Shown: in pieces, positions 8,233 to 16,061 of the stretch
Position numbering within the stretch: the stretch's first letter is position 1
How the letters are laid out: each line of letters starts with the position of its first letter
Assembly: GCA_964384255.1 (NCBI GenBank)
Contig: CAYLKH010000022.1
Span: forward strand, 1 to 30,444
DNA from: SIG469 sp964384255
GTDB lineage: Bacteria > Bacillota > Clostridia > Oscillospirales > Oscillospiraceae
Direction of reading: 5' to 3'
Length of the DNA: 30,444 bases
Notes under the pieces: generated by a model
Databases searched by the model: none
What the model was told of the DNA's origin: nothing
Seen by the model: only the letters and a program-made list of their open reading frames with translations
Translations under genes and position numbers: made by a program

Positions 8233-8573
8233 TCCACCTCGTTCCCGTTAATAAATATCCTGCCCGTCAGCTCCACCCGGTCGCCGCTGAGCTTAATGGA
8301 GCATCCGCCGGTTTTCAGCATAAGCTCTCCCGGCTCCAGCGTGCTTATATCCTCCGCTACTCCCGCCAGTCCATATCCGTCTGCCGTTTTGACGATCAGT
8401 GCCTTGCTTCCTACCTGAGGCATCCATAATATCCCCGCCGGACCGATCACCGGCAGTCTCCGATATTCGCACCCGGCCATAACCGCCGGCTCAGCCCCGG
8501 ATATGGTGACCTGTCCCAGCTCAGCTGTAGACTGGCCGCTTTCGGTCTTCGCCGCCATTTTTGAAAGCCACAT
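8229..8573 (-). CDS. Phage baseplate spike protein (gp45/gpV/XkdR-like)
   Basis: A 114-residue small spike. An OB-fold-like section (residues about 15-75, GQVTISG and VIGPAGILWMPQVGSKALIV) is followed by a short repetitive beta strip, LMLKTGGCSIKLSGDRVELTGRIFINGNEVE, typical of the triangular beta-helix of membrane-piercing spikes. The ATG at 8573 has AAGGAGG seven bases upstream. It lies between hub and GP46 genes as in Mu-like and PBSX-like tails. It is near the minimal length for this family; no metal-binding HxH tip motif is visible. Confidence 0.78.
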   Translation of the reverse strand: MWLSKMAAKTESGQSTAELGQVTISGAEPAVMAGCEYRRLPVIGPAGILWMPQVGSKALIVKTADGYGLAGVAEDISTLEPGELMLKTGGCSIKLSGDRVELTGRIFINGNEVE

Positions 8574-8590
8574 CTTTTTCCCTCCTTGCA

Positions 8591-8610
8591 GTCAGCCGTC
8601 TCCGGCTGAC
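8591..8610 (-). promoter_or_regulatory. Intercistronic 8-bp hairpin between hub and spike genes
   Basis: GTCAGCCG (8591-8598) pairs with CGGCTGAC (8603-8610) around TCTC. It sits between the hub stop codon and the spike ribosome binding site. It may stabilise the 3' side of the upstream message or tune spike translation; there is no following T-run. Confidence 0.55.
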
Positions 8611-8614
8611 CCTT

Positions 8615-9502
8615 TTATCCGTCAGCTTTTTTAAGCACAAGTCTGCAATAGCTGCCGCCGCTGTCCATGGCGCTTTCAGCCTCATCCACCAGATAAGTCC
8701 CCCCAAATACCTGCCCGTTCAGCCGGACACTGTCTCCCGGGAATGCTCCAAAGGGTTCGGGCAGCGTAACGGTAAGAGTAAAATATCCCTTTTCCGCCTG
8801 GTCTATCTGATACTGTGCCAAAGCTGACGACGTTATCACTTTCTGGCATTGAATGCCCCGACTAAGGGCGTTCTGGTTATAAACACATCCCGCTCCGTTG
8901 ATATAAAGCCGGGATATGACCCCATACCGTTTCAGCGTCAATATCGCTTCCGTGATGTCATCTATGACCCGGTTCTCTCCGCCCCTGTTTCCCAGCACCA
9001 TTACCCCTTCCCGGTCAAACCGGGGATACATCGCCATAGCGTTTTTTGTAAAGTCGGTTATCACCTTCCAGCAGCTGGCTGACGCAGTGACCGTCATCCC
9101 TGCTGTGCAGTTTCCATATTCCCCCAGCTCATACTTCACTTCAAAAGGGTCTGCATATATTCGGCACAGCTCCGCCAGCGAGACGGCTTCATACTCAGCC
9201 TCGCCCAGCTGGTTGTCCATCAGCAAAGCAGCCATACCTCTGCCAGAGGCAAAGAACACCAGTCCATTCCTGCCATACGTAAATCTCATCTCGTCAGTAA
9301 CACCATAGAACACAGTTTTTCCATCGTATTCGCCCCTGAACCTGACCACCGTCTCCAACAGCTGCTCAAAGGCGCTGTCTACCGGGCAGGTCAGCTCAAA
9401 GCAATCGCAGGGCTGTCCTGAGGTGTGGCATACCTTCCATCCCGAAAGCGTCGGCAGCCTGATCTCCCGCCCGTCAGCCAAAATCAAATATCCCGTCATC
9501 AT
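8615..9502 (-). CDS. Phage tail hub protein (gpD/gp44/XkdQ-like)
   Basis: A 295-residue hub of the late-control-gene-D superfamily, which forms the trimeric cylinder that holds the spike. Visible hallmarks are the early ILADGREIRLP and CDCFELTCPVDSAF segment, FRGEYDGKTVFYGVTDE, the middle LAELCRIYADPFEVKYE domain, and a C-terminal FGAFPGDSVRLNGQVFGGTYLVDEAES block. Position between the LysM protein and the spike fits XkdQ. Two tandem ATG codons at 9502 and 9499 overlap the preceding stop; GGGTGAG lies upstream. It is at the short end of the family. Confidence 0.85.
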   Translation of the reverse strand: MMTGYLILADGREIRLPTLSGWKVCHTSGQPCDCFELTCPVDSAFEQLLETVVRFRGEYDGKTVFYGVTDEMRFTYGRNGLVFFASGRGMAALLMDNQLGEAEYEAVSLAELCRIYADPFEVKYELGEYGNCTAGMTVTASASCWKVITDFTKNAMAMYPRFDREGVMVLGNRGGENRVIDDITEAILTLKRYGVISRLYINGAGCVYNQNALSRGIQCQKVITSSALAQYQIDQAEKGYFTLTVTLPEPFGAFPGDSVRLNGQVFGGTYLVDEAESAMDSGGSYCRLVLKKADG

Positions 9503-10035
9503 CTCACCCTCAGTATCATGCCCGCTTCCAGCTCCACAGGGTTGGAAACAGACGGATTAAGCACTGCCAGCTCCAAAGCCGTCAGTCCATACAGGCTGCA
9601 AATGGTCCAAAAGCTTTCACCCTCGGCCACCGTGTGCAGCCTCTGTTCGTCTTCCTCCGGTTCGACCACTTCCGGTTGACTGGTCTGGCCAACTTCGATG
9701 AATTCAAAGCTGTATGCCACATAATTGGCAGCAGGCTCCTGGTCCAGATCCAGTCTGGAAAAATGTGCTTCGACCGCGCCTACCACCGGATGATAAAGTA
9801 TCCCCTGCCCGCTTTGGCAAAATACCTGATACAGCTCAAGGAACTGGCTGTAGGCATCCTCACCGGAAAATTCTCCACTGCCGCTTATTTTCCTCCCGGA
9901 AAGGCCCGTTTCTGTGGAATGCCATCGGCCACCGGGCAGCTTCTGGGATATGACCGTTTTCCCCGCAGAAACTGTGCATTTCCGCGGATTGTGGGGCCAC
10001 ACATACCCCTTGTAACTCATAGATGATAGCTTCAT
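9499..10035 (-). CDS. Tail protein with DNA-circularisation-like N-terminus and LysM domain (XkdP-like)
   Basis: A 178-residue protein. The N-terminal ~120 residues (YVWPHNPRKCTVSAG, GEFSGEDAYSQFLELYQVF, GQGILYHPVVGAVEAHF, then YSFEFIE) resemble the N-terminal domain of Mu gp43-type 'DNA circularisation' tail proteins. The C-terminal 46 residues, LHTVAEGESFWTICSLYGL to GMILRVR, form a LysM domain that may contact peptidoglycan or help tail-tip assembly. The ATG at 10035 has GAGGTGA upstream. In PBSX the equivalent gene follows a tape measure gene of several kilobases; here only 29 bases separate it from a small chaperone-like gene. Confidence 0.85.
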   Translation of the reverse strand: MKLSSMSYKGYVWPHNPRKCTVSAGKTVISQKLPGGRWHSTETGLSGRKISGSGEFSGEDAYSQFLELYQVFCQSGQGILYHPVVGAVEAHFSRLDLDQEPAANYVAYSFEFIEVGQTSQPEVVEPEEDEQRLHTVAEGESFWTICSLYGLTALELAVLNPSVSNPVELEAGMILRVR

Positions 10036-10064
10036 TTTTTCACCTCGCTGTTCCTCCCGTTATT

Positions 10065-10322
10065 TCAATATCTTCGCGCGTCCCGCTCAAAAATGTCCGA
10101 TATCTCCCCGGGCGTAAGTCCATAATTGGCCTGATTTTTCCAAACGCCGCTTATCATGGCAGCGGCGGCTTCATTCTCCTCCGCAGCTAAAGCAGCTGTG
10201 GTGACCGGCTCCACAGCTTCTGTTTCCGCCGGTCTTTGCCTGCTCAGTTCCCGCTCTATCCCGTCATACTGGAGCAGCATCCGCCGTATCATTCCAGCAT
10301 AAATCTCTGCCTTATCCTCCAT
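10065..10322 (-). CDS. Small protein overlapping the tail chaperone gene, second-chaperone-like
   Basis: An 85-residue, largely helical protein (MEDKAEIYAGMIRRML, Ala/Glu-rich middle, then LTPGEISDIFERDARRY). Its ATG overlaps the end of the upstream chaperone gene by 11 bases (ATGGAGGATAA) in the +1/-2 frame. That is the position of the second tail assembly chaperone, often made by frameshifting (gpGT in lambda, a -2 shift in Mu). The only ribosome binding site candidate is the weak GGCGGG. No homology is certain. An alternative reading is a remnant or extremely short substitute for a tape measure protein, which should occupy this place. Confidence 0.6.
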   Translation of the reverse strand: MEDKAEIYAGMIRRMLLQYDGIERELSRQRPAETEAVEPVTTAALAAEENEAAAAMISGVWKNQANYGLTPGEISDIFERDARRY

Positions 10323-10863
10323 AGCTGCCCGCCTTTCCCTGCTTCATGGCAAAAAACCTGCCTTCGTCAAAGGCCGGGTTGGAAAAAACCTCTTCCTGTT
10401 CGCCGTCGATAAGCATATTCACCCCGCAAAAGATGTAATCATGATCCGTCATGCTCCCAACATCGGCAGGCAAGGCCCCCATCTGCCGCATTATCCGCCA
10501 TTTCAGCCGTTGGCCGGGGCAGCTTTTCATGGCATTTTTTAACTGTTCAAGCTTTTCCGGCTCTGAAACATCGTCCATCATCCGGCTGTATATCCCCGCC
10601 AGCTCGACTATAGTCTCCCTGTCCAGCTGCTGCTTAAGCTCATATGCCCATGGGAACATCCGCTTTCCGTCCCGGTAAAGCGCAAGAGTGATGATCTGCG
10701 CCAAAAACTCAAAGGCCGCTTCGGGAGTTCCCCGGCTCTCCATATCTTCCAAACGGCACAGCGCCTTCATGCTGTCATCGGCCGATACCAGCCGAAGCTC
10801 AGCTCCCAGCCGGGGTACCGGCGTGGTTTTTTCTTCCAAAAACCTTCTCAGTATTTCGTCCAT
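10312..10863 (-). CDS. Phage tail assembly chaperone (XkdN-like)
   Basis: A 183-residue acidic, helical protein located directly after the tail tube gene, the place of XkdN and other tail assembly chaperones. It contains MDEILRRFLEEKTTPVPRLGAEL, a middle TPEAAFEFLAQIITLALY, and a C-terminal MTDHDYIFCGVNMLIDGEQEEVFSNP. Sequence similarity to a named chaperone is only suggestive. ATG at 10863 is supported by AGGAGG six bases upstream; a 41-codon upstream extension lies antisense-like within the tube gene and is discarded. A GGGAAAG heptamer in the correct phase for -1 slippage (10333-10339) lies near the end. Confidence 0.65.
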   Translation of the reverse strand: MDEILRRFLEEKTTPVPRLGAELRLVSADDSMKALCRLEDMESRGTPEAAFEFLAQIITLALYRDGKRMFPWAYELKQQLDRETIVELAGIYSRMMDDVSEPEKLEQLKNAMKSCPGQRLKWRIMRQMGALPADVGSMTDHDYIFCGVNMLIDGEQEEVFSNPAFDEGRFFAMKQGKAGSYGG

Positions 10864-10880
10864 CCCCGTCCTCCTGTTGC

Positions 10881-11276
10881 TCAGCCGGAGATGGTGGTTT
10901 CCAGCCGCTTGCCGGCGATTATTTTCACCTTTTCCAAAACCGTTTCTCCCAACGTACCGACCTCTTCCAACCGTGACCACCGGCATCCGCTGAATACCAC
11001 CCGCTTGTCAGGCTTGCAGATGACCAGCGAAAAGCTGTCAAGGTCATAAAAATTTATCCCGTCGCTGATAGCCTCGTCAGTAGCATAAAGGCGGGACAGT
11101 TCAATAACGTGCTGCTTCGGCCCATTAACGGTAGCCACCGGCTCATCCTGGCCAAAAGCTTCTATCACCTTGCTGCTTCTGGTGGTCACAACGCTGTAGC
11201 TTTGCACTACCGCCACCTTTTTACCATTGACTTCGAGATAAATGTCCGCACTGGTAGGGAATAAAACGCTGCTCAT
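10881..11276 (-). CDS. Phage tail tube protein (XkdM-like)
   Basis: A 131-residue protein immediately after the sheath gene, as the tail tube always is in PBSX-type and Mu-type operons. The predicted beta-rich pattern is ADIYLEVNGKKVAVVQSYSVVTTRSSKVIEAFGQDEPVATVNGPKQHVIELSRLY followed by FSLVICKPDKRVVFSGCRWSRLEEVGTLGETVLEKVKIIAGK. AAGGAGG lies seven bases before the ATG at 11276; a GTG two codons upstream is too close to it. The tube would form the inner conduit inside the contractile sheath. Confidence 0.83.
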   Translation of the reverse strand: MSSVLFPTSADIYLEVNGKKVAVVQSYSVVTTRSSKVIEAFGQDEPVATVNGPKQHVIELSRLYATDEAISDGINFYDLDSFSLVICKPDKRVVFSGCRWSRLEEVGTLGETVLEKVKIIAGKRLETTISG

Positions 11277-11288
11277 AACCACCCCTCC

Positions 11289-12311
11289 TTAAACCGTAAT
11301 AACTGCCGAAAGATGGACCCGGTTCAATCCGTGAGCAACCACAAAATCAAAGCTCACCAGACAAAGCGTCGGGTCCTGGCTGTCCGCCTGAGCGCTTACG
11401 GTCCCATAGCTTTCAATGATCTCTCCCGCTATCCTCTGTTCCAGCTCCAATATCACCTGTGTCCTGATAGCCTCACGGGTAGCAGCAGTGTTCTTGGCCC
11501 GCCGGAACATGGCTTCCAGGCTTGCCCTGATCCCCGGTATGACCTCATCTGCAATAAGTATGGTGGTAAGCTCTCTGAAACTCTGGTCATATGTCCCGCC
11601 GGTAAGGGTCCTTGTGGTAACTCCTCTCGAAATGCTCACCTCGCCGCCAAAGCTCTCCACCGGAGTGACGCCGCCTAAAATAAGCGCGTCAAAATCCTCA
11701 TCAGAGAACATCCCGCTGACCGTCACACCATCCAGAGCAATATCCACCACCGGCGCAGCCACATCAGCTATGGCGCATATGGCTCCGGCAGCCGCAGCAG
11801 CCGCAGCCACTCCTTCGCCAGAGGGCAAACCGATCAGCACAGCTCTTTCGCTGTTAAATCCGGCGGCCCGTTGCGTCAGCTCGTCAACGTCACCGCTTTC
11901 CATGCCAAAAACGCATATTTTCTCCCGCCGCTGAGCCGATGCCGACACCGCTGCACCCAAAAGGGCCTGCTGCTCCTCCTTAGTGTCGCTTCCGCAAACC
12001 AGAACATAGGCGCTTTCCTCGGTCTTAAACCTTTCGGCCGCCTCTTCTCCATCATCCTCGCTGCCATAAACCGAGCAGACAACGCTGGATGCCCCGTTTT
12101 TAAGCATCAGACTGCACAGCTCCGTAATGCTCTCCTCAGCCCCAAAAGCAGCAGAGGCCGCAAAAGCCGATGCCACCGTGTACATTCCGGGAGCCACCGA
12201 ATCGCACTGGCAGAGCAGACCCGCAGCCCGCCCCTTTCCCGCGCTGTATCTTATCCCCGATGCTTCCAAATCAGAATAAACACCGGGTCGTTGTGTAAGT
12301 GTATTAGGCAC
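11289..12311 (-). CDS. Contractile tail sheath protein (XkdK-like), short form
   Basis: A 340-residue sheath subunit. Evidence: the N-terminal TLTQRPGVYSDLEASG motif (the RPGVY entry is typical), an Ala-rich central domain, and the conserved C-terminal core LTGGTYDQSFRELTTILIADEVIPGIRASLEAMF through ATREAIRTQVILELEQRIAGEIIESY and SFDFVVAHGLNRVHLSAVITV, which carries the beta-handshake strands. PBSX-type sheaths are usually over 400 residues, so an outer domain appears reduced. It begins with GTG, overlapping the previous stop; GAGGTG lies nine bases upstream. The presence of a sheath shows the tail is contractile. Confidence 0.92.
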   Translation of the reverse strand: MPNTLTQRPGVYSDLEASGIRYSAGKGRAAGLLCQCDSVAPGMYTVASAFAASAAFGAEESITELCSLMLKNGASSVVCSVYGSEDDGEEAAERFKTEESAYVLVCGSDTKEEQQALLGAAVSASAQRREKICVFGMESGDVDELTQRAAGFNSERAVLIGLPSGEGVAAAAAAAGAICAIADVAAPVVDIALDGVTVSGMFSDEDFDALILGGVTPVESFGGEVSISRGVTTRTLTGGTYDQSFRELTTILIADEVIPGIRASLEAMFRRAKNTAATREAIRTQVILELEQRIAGEIIESYGTVSAQADSQDPTLCLVSFDFVVAHGLNRVHLSAVITV

Positions 12312-12783
12312 TGTATGTCACACCTCTCAAATCAAAATCAACAAACTGGCCGCTCTCATCAGCCACCGCATAAACAAAGGTGTCTGCCGCCAGCGTACAC
12401 GGCAGTCGATACATCGACGCCGATGTGTCAAAACAAAGCTGTCCGCAGGTGATCCTGGTAATTTTCAGCCCGGTGGACATTCTTGTTTTAAAGCATTCCA
12501 AAACCTGATCAAATATCCTCCGGCACTGCTCCGCGCCGGAGCCTTCTCCACCGGGCGCAAAAATATCCAGCGAAAACACCGCCTTGATAGTCATGCCATA
12601 AAGCTCGTCCCCGCCCTGAGGGTCGACCCCCAAATATTCCGCGCCGGATACCGCCTCTGCCGAGCTTACGCCCACCGCCATCATCGGCTCCGTCTTCCTC
12701 CGCAGGGTCGTTCCCGGGAACTCGCCGACAGTCGTGCAGATACCGCTGAGCATCTGTATCAGCTGCTGCAATACCGTTTCCAT
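12304..12783 (-). CDS. Tail terminator/completion-type protein (XkdJ position)
   Basis: A 159-residue protein between the head-closure gene and the sheath gene, the place of XkdJ-like tail terminator proteins. The N-terminal helix METVLQQLIQMLSGI is followed by beta strands (TIKAVFSLDIFAP, MYRLPCTLAADTFVYAV) and FDLRGVTYSA. Family membership is inferred mainly from position and fold pattern. ATG at 12783 has AAGGAGAG upstream. Confidence 0.6.
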   Translation of the reverse strand: METVLQQLIQMLSGICTTVGEFPGTTLRRKTEPMMAVGVSSAEAVSGAEYLGVDPQGGDELYGMTIKAVFSLDIFAPGGEGSGAEQCRRIFDQVLECFKTRMSTGLKITRITCGQLCFDTSASMYRLPCTLAADTFVYAVADESGQFVDFDLRGVTYSA

Positions 12784-12800
12784 GCTTCTCTCCTTTGCTT

Positions 12801-13121
12801 TCAGTCGTCCAAAGCCCTCAGCAGCGCCCAGCAGTAGATCGGGGCGCCGCCTCCATAAATGGTTTCGGCCCTCAGGACCTCATATTCCCGGCCCCGGCAG
12901 GAAAGGCTCTCGACCGTCTTCATCTCCTGCTCAGCCGGACCAAGATACAGATATCTCATCTCTGACGTGACCCCCACCTCAGTCACCAGGCTTTTATAAA
13001 ATCTCTTGTCCAGACTGGTGACCGGCTGAACAAATGCCTGGACCCTTATCTCTCCTTCGCTGCGGTTCAGAATGACCGCGTCTCCAAACCTTTTGCTTAT
13101 TTCCTCAAATGCAGCGTTCAA
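12801..13121 (-). CDS. Head closure/minor structural protein (XkdH/XkdI position)
   Basis: A 106-residue small protein. It is rich in beta strands (GEIRVQAFVQPVTS, MRYLYLGPAEQEM, LSCRGREYEVLRAETIY, CWALLRALDD), consistent with the YqbH/XkdH-type head-closure or stopper family. Its TTG start at 13121 shares bases with the preceding stop codon (TTGA), suggesting translation by re-initiation; GGTGAG lies very close upstream. Function is inferred from order and size. Confidence 0.6.
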   Translation of the reverse strand: MNAAFEEISKRFGDAVILNRSEGEIRVQAFVQPVTSLDKRFYKSLVTEVGVTSEMRYLYLGPAEQEMKTVESLSCRGREYEVLRAETIYGGGAPIYCWALLRALDD

Positions 13122-13465
13122 CCCCTCACCCCCACAAAGGCGAATCCGTCATCTGTATAGGGAGCCATCAGCTGCCGGGCCATCTCCTGCCACCGGCTGC
13201 CGTTGCCGGTTTGCATCGTGACCGAAAAATCTCCTGCCGAAAACGCCGATACGTCTCCGCCCGAAGCCGCCTGCTGATACATCCCCATAGCAACAAAGGC
13301 CGCCGCCATAATAAATGCCTCCCGGCACTCGCTTTCGTCAACTCCCGCCCGCAGCTGTCGCCTCAGCTGCTGCTCAGCGCTGCGGCACAGCAGCCGCATA
13401 AGCTGCTGGTCACCGCATTCGCCCAGAGTGGTCAGCGTTTCAAAAATCTCGTCAATCAGTGTCAT
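13118..13465 (-). CDS. Head-tail connector/adaptor protein (gp6-like)
   Basis: A 115-residue protein located after the capsid gene. Its helical N-terminal two thirds (IDEIFETLTTLGECGDQQLMRLLCRSAEQQLRR, then ECREAFIMAAAFVAMGMYQQ) and short C-terminus with FSVTMQTGNGSRWQEMARQLMAPYTDD fit the HK97 gp6-like adaptor that docks under the portal. AAAGGAG lies upstream of the ATG at 13465. A 184-base gap rich in inverted repeats separates it from the capsid gene. Confidence 0.65.
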   Translation of the reverse strand: MTLIDEIFETLTTLGECGDQQLMRLLCRSAEQQLRRQLRAGVDESECREAFIMAAAFVAMGMYQQAASGGDVSAFSAGDFSVTMQTGNGSRWQEMARQLMAPYTDDGFAFVGVRG

Positions 13466-13649
13466 GGTCGCTCCTTTCCCCGGATCAAATCATTATCGAT
13501 CAGGGGCCGGACGGCCGGGTCCTCCCATAACAGGATCCAAATCGCCGACCCCTGATCCCCCGGGTGACCGCTGTTCAGACCATCGGCCGCTCACAGGTGG
13601 GCAACCAGATATCTCTCCGGCCACGATCTGTTCAGCGATCACCCGGATA
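13466..13649. repeat. Structured non-coding insert between capsid and connector genes
   Basis: The only long gap inside the operon. It holds two imperfect inverted repeats: GATCAGGGGCCGG (13498-13510) with CCGACCCCTGATC (13545-13557), one mismatch; and CCGGGTGACCGCTG (13560-13573) with CAGCGATCACCCGG (13633-13646), one mismatch. A 31-base stretch from 13563 matches the GH3 leader from about 30168 at 23 positions. I see no gene. It may be a small dispersed element or a processing or attenuation structure downstream of the abundantly needed capsid message. Confidence 0.6.
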
Positions 13650-14675
13650 TTAAGCTTCCATTACCTTTGCCGCATCCTTATAGATCTTGGCAAAACCGGT
13701 GATAGAGGTTATGGCCGCCCGCTCCAGCTGTCGGTCAATAAGCTTGTCGTATTCAATGGCCAGATCTCCAGCCTGAACCATCTCCAGAGCATAGTTTTTG
13801 TCAAGACCGATTATCTGGCCCGGAGCCACCGCAGAGGTTCTGATAAGCTTTGCTCCCAGGGGAGTGGTCAGCTTGCCGGTACCCTGAAAATTCAGCCCGG
13901 TAAGGGGGTTTTGCAGCTCCTCCATTTTCAGCATTTTCAATACCATGTCTCCAGGGGCCAGCAGGGTGTTCATCTCATACGGGTCAAGCTGAGCCCAGAA
14001 CTGGCAAAGCTGTTCATAGCTCAGCCCTGTGGCAGAGGCGCTGATCGGGCCGGAACCTCCCGTAAGCTTTTCGGCAGGATTGCCGTTGCCGTCACCGTTT
14101 ACAATGACCTCCACCGCATCATTCAGATGCTGACGCATTATGTAGTTGCCGATCTGCCTCAATGTGACAGAAAACAGATCCAGCTTCTGGAACTTGATGG
14201 CCTCATAGGATGCCACCAGCATACGGCCCCTTTTGTGCAGCTTAACAAGGTTGCTCTGAGTCCTCACCTCAGTCTGGGGCAGTGCCGCGCCCTCGCCCAC
14301 CTTCATCAGCGACTTTTCGTCCTCAGTGGGGACAGATGTGATGGACCGATAATCCATGCTGTCGATTTTTGTAACCGAAGCCGCAATATCCTTCAAAATA
14401 TCCTGCTCCTCCATGCCCTGACGAACAGTGCGGGAAACATATTCCGGAAACAGTACGCTGGAATCGGTTGTAGCAAAAAACTTGGCTACCACATCAGAAC
14501 CTTCGCCCCTGGCCTTAATGCCAAATCTCTTCAACTGGCGCTGAAACGCGTCCAGCCCCTCCATCTCGGTCCCTTTATAGGCTTCGGAAGGATCCAGCCC
14601 TTCCAGCACCTGGGAAAAGCTGGCCCCGGTCTGGCCATACATGCCTTTTTCAAGCTTAATATTGTCAAATGCCAT
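13650..14675 (-). CDS. Major capsid protein, HK97 fold (XkdG-like)
   Basis: A 341-residue coat protein. Signs are the N-terminal arm, FFATTDSSVLFPEYVSRTVRQGMEEQDILKDI, a central GRMLVASYEAIKFQKLDLFSVTLRQIGNYIMRQHLNDAVEVIVNGDG (spine helix and P-domain region), and the C-terminal LLAPGDMVLKML and LGAKLIRTSAVAPGQIIGLDKNYALEMVQAGDLAIEYDKLIDRQLERAAITSITGF, typical of the A-domain. It sits after protease and decoration genes. The ATG at 14675 has AGGAGG eight bases upstream. Its length is close to PBSX capsids. It would build the icosahedral shell. Confidence 0.9.
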   Translation of the reverse strand: MAFDNIKLEKGMYGQTGASFSQVLEGLDPSEAYKGTEMEGLDAFQRQLKRFGIKARGEGSDVVAKFFATTDSSVLFPEYVSRTVRQGMEEQDILKDIAASVTKIDSMDYRSITSVPTEDEKSLMKVGEGAALPQTEVRTQSNLVKLHKRGRMLVASYEAIKFQKLDLFSVTLRQIGNYIMRQHLNDAVEVIVNGDGNGNPAEKLTGGSGPISASATGLSYEQLCQFWAQLDPYEMNTLLAPGDMVLKMLKMEELQNPLTGLNFQGTGKLTTPLGAKLIRTSAVAPGQIIGLDKNYALEMVQAGDLAIEYDKLIDRQLERAAITSITGFAKIYKDAAKVMEA

Positions 14676-14753
14676 TTGTTCTTCCTCCTGGTTGTTCAAA
14701 AATCATTTTTGCCGCTTTAATTAAATTTGCGTTTTCCGGGCCGGTTCGCCCGA

Positions 14754-15092
14754 TCAAATAAACATTCCTACAGTTTCGGCAGTGGTGTCCACCTCAACTA
14801 CCAGGCAGCTTCTACCGCCCTGAAAAACCGATGCGCCGCCGCTGCCATCACCGGCCATTTCGCACCATCCGGGGGTAGGCGCGGTTCCGGAATAGGGGAC
14901 TGTAATATATCCCTTCAGCTGAACATCAGCCCAGTTTCCGTCGGTATAAAGCACCAGCCCCGCAAACACATCGTTTCCCCCGCAGGGAGCCACCGCACCG
15001 CCGTCGCTAACTTTGCACAGCTTGCCCTTCTCGCATCCGCTGTCTGCAAAAGTGACCACCTGCTGACCGATCCCGTTAAAACATACCTTCAT
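14754..15092 (-). CDS. Small head decoration-type protein
   Basis: A 112-residue protein between the protease and capsid genes, the usual place for a head decoration or stabilisation protein. The beta-rich sequence, with GKLCKVSDGGAVAPCGGNDVFAGLVLYTDGNWADVQLKGYITVPYSG, resembles the DUF2190-like/gpD-like group that caps capsomers. AGGAGG lies upstream of the ATG. Four cysteines are notable. Assignment rests on pattern and position. Confidence 0.68.
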   Translation of the reverse strand: MKVCFNGIGQQVVTFADSGCEKGKLCKVSDGGAVAPCGGNDVFAGLVLYTDGNWADVQLKGYITVPYSGTAPTPGWCEMAGDGSGGASVFQGGRSCLVVEVDTTAETVGMFI

Positions 15093-15134
15093 TCTTTCTT
15101 CCTCCTGTAGTTCATTTTTTCATAATTCATTGGC

Positions 15135-16061
15135 TCAAACCCTGTACTGGGAATTCTCTCCGCCGGAAAAGCCTTCGGCTCTGCCGGTCAGCTGAGAAGC
15201 GGTAGGATACATCCCCTTTATCCGCTCCCCATACGCTTTTTTCAGCGCCAGCAGCTCCTGTTCATCCAGCTTGTCCGCCATAGCTTTCAACGTAGCCGGA
15301 GCAACTCCGCAGTCCGCCAGTCCGCCCAGCCTGACCACCTCATCCTTCAGGGCCTGCAAATAGCTGATACCCAGGCGCGCCTGCTTTTCCAGCGTGTCCA
15401 GCTGAGCAATAAGCTGTTCGTGGCCCGAATCCTCAAGGGCCTTACGGATATCCATTTCCTCACCTCCATATTTTTTGACCACACCGGCTTCCCGCTGGGC
15501 AGGAACCGCCACAAAGGACCATTCATAGGCATCCGTAGGCTCTGCCAGTACCACATGACATATCTGACCGTCATATTCGATGCCCTTCTGGTGATGGCAA
15601 TGGCCATATTCCTGACCGCAGACAGAGCAGCGCTTTGCCGCCACAGCGCAGCTGATGCTGACCTCCCGGCGGATCCCCGCTTCAATAGAGCGGATAAGCT
15701 GATCGTTTTCTCCGCCCCTAAGCATATAGGCCCATGCAAAAAGCCCCTGCTCCGGCCCTTCCTCAGTTTTGATCGACCGTACCTGAGTTTTATATATTCT
15801 GGCAACCTGCTCATGGGCAGACCAGTTGTGGTCAAATATTCCCGGCTTGCCGACAAAAAGCCGGCCCAGCTCAGCCAGTGCGTCCGGGTCAAATCGTTCC
15901 ATATCCCGGTCCACCCTGCTGTCGCACAGCATAAGCTCAAATATGTAAATATCCTCTTTTGCGGCAGGTGCCTTACCCATCCCGGCGATCAACGCCATGT
16001 CTCCGTCCTTGGGAACAGCTCCGGTCAGTCGTCCCTCCGCAGCGTATTTGTTAATGTTCAT
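15135..16061 (-). CDS. Prohead protease, XkdF/HK97 family, with Cys/His cluster
   Basis: A 308-residue capsid-maturation serine protease, with a probable C-terminal scaffold. The N-terminal catalytic region shows GIFDHNWS (His78 candidate), IRREVSISCAVAAK (Ser135 or Ser137 candidate) and AYEWSFVAVPAQREAG, the typical closing block. Between them a C-x2-C...H-C-H-H cluster (Cys145, Cys148, His154-His157) suggests a zinc knuckle, a feature known in related Firmicute phage proteases. The C-terminal ~100 residues are helical and likely act as a delta/scaffold domain. ATG at 16061 overlaps the portal gene by 11 bases, with AAGGAGAG as the binding site. Confidence 0.85.
   Translation of the reverse strand: MNINKYAAEGRLTGAVPKDGDMALIAGMGKAPAAKEDIYIFELMLCDSRVDRDMERFDPDALAELGRLFVGKPGIFDHNWSAHEQVARIYKTQVRSIKTEEGPEQGLFAWAYMLRGGENDQLIRSIEAGIRREVSISCAVAAKRCSVCGQEYGHCHHQKGIEYDGQICHVVLAEPTDAYEWSFVAVPAQREAGVVKKYGGEEMDIRKALEDSGHEQLIAQLDTLEKQARLGISYLQALKDEVVRLGGLADCGVAPATLKAMADKLDEQELLALKKAYGERIKGMYPTASQLTGRAEGFSGGENSQYRV

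Noticed and set aside
6273..12311. Type VI secretion or extracellular contractile injection system
   Set aside because: Capsid, portal, protease and terminase genes in the same operon show a phage origin, and there is no AAA+ (ClpV or eCIS-type) ATPase or membrane complex gene.
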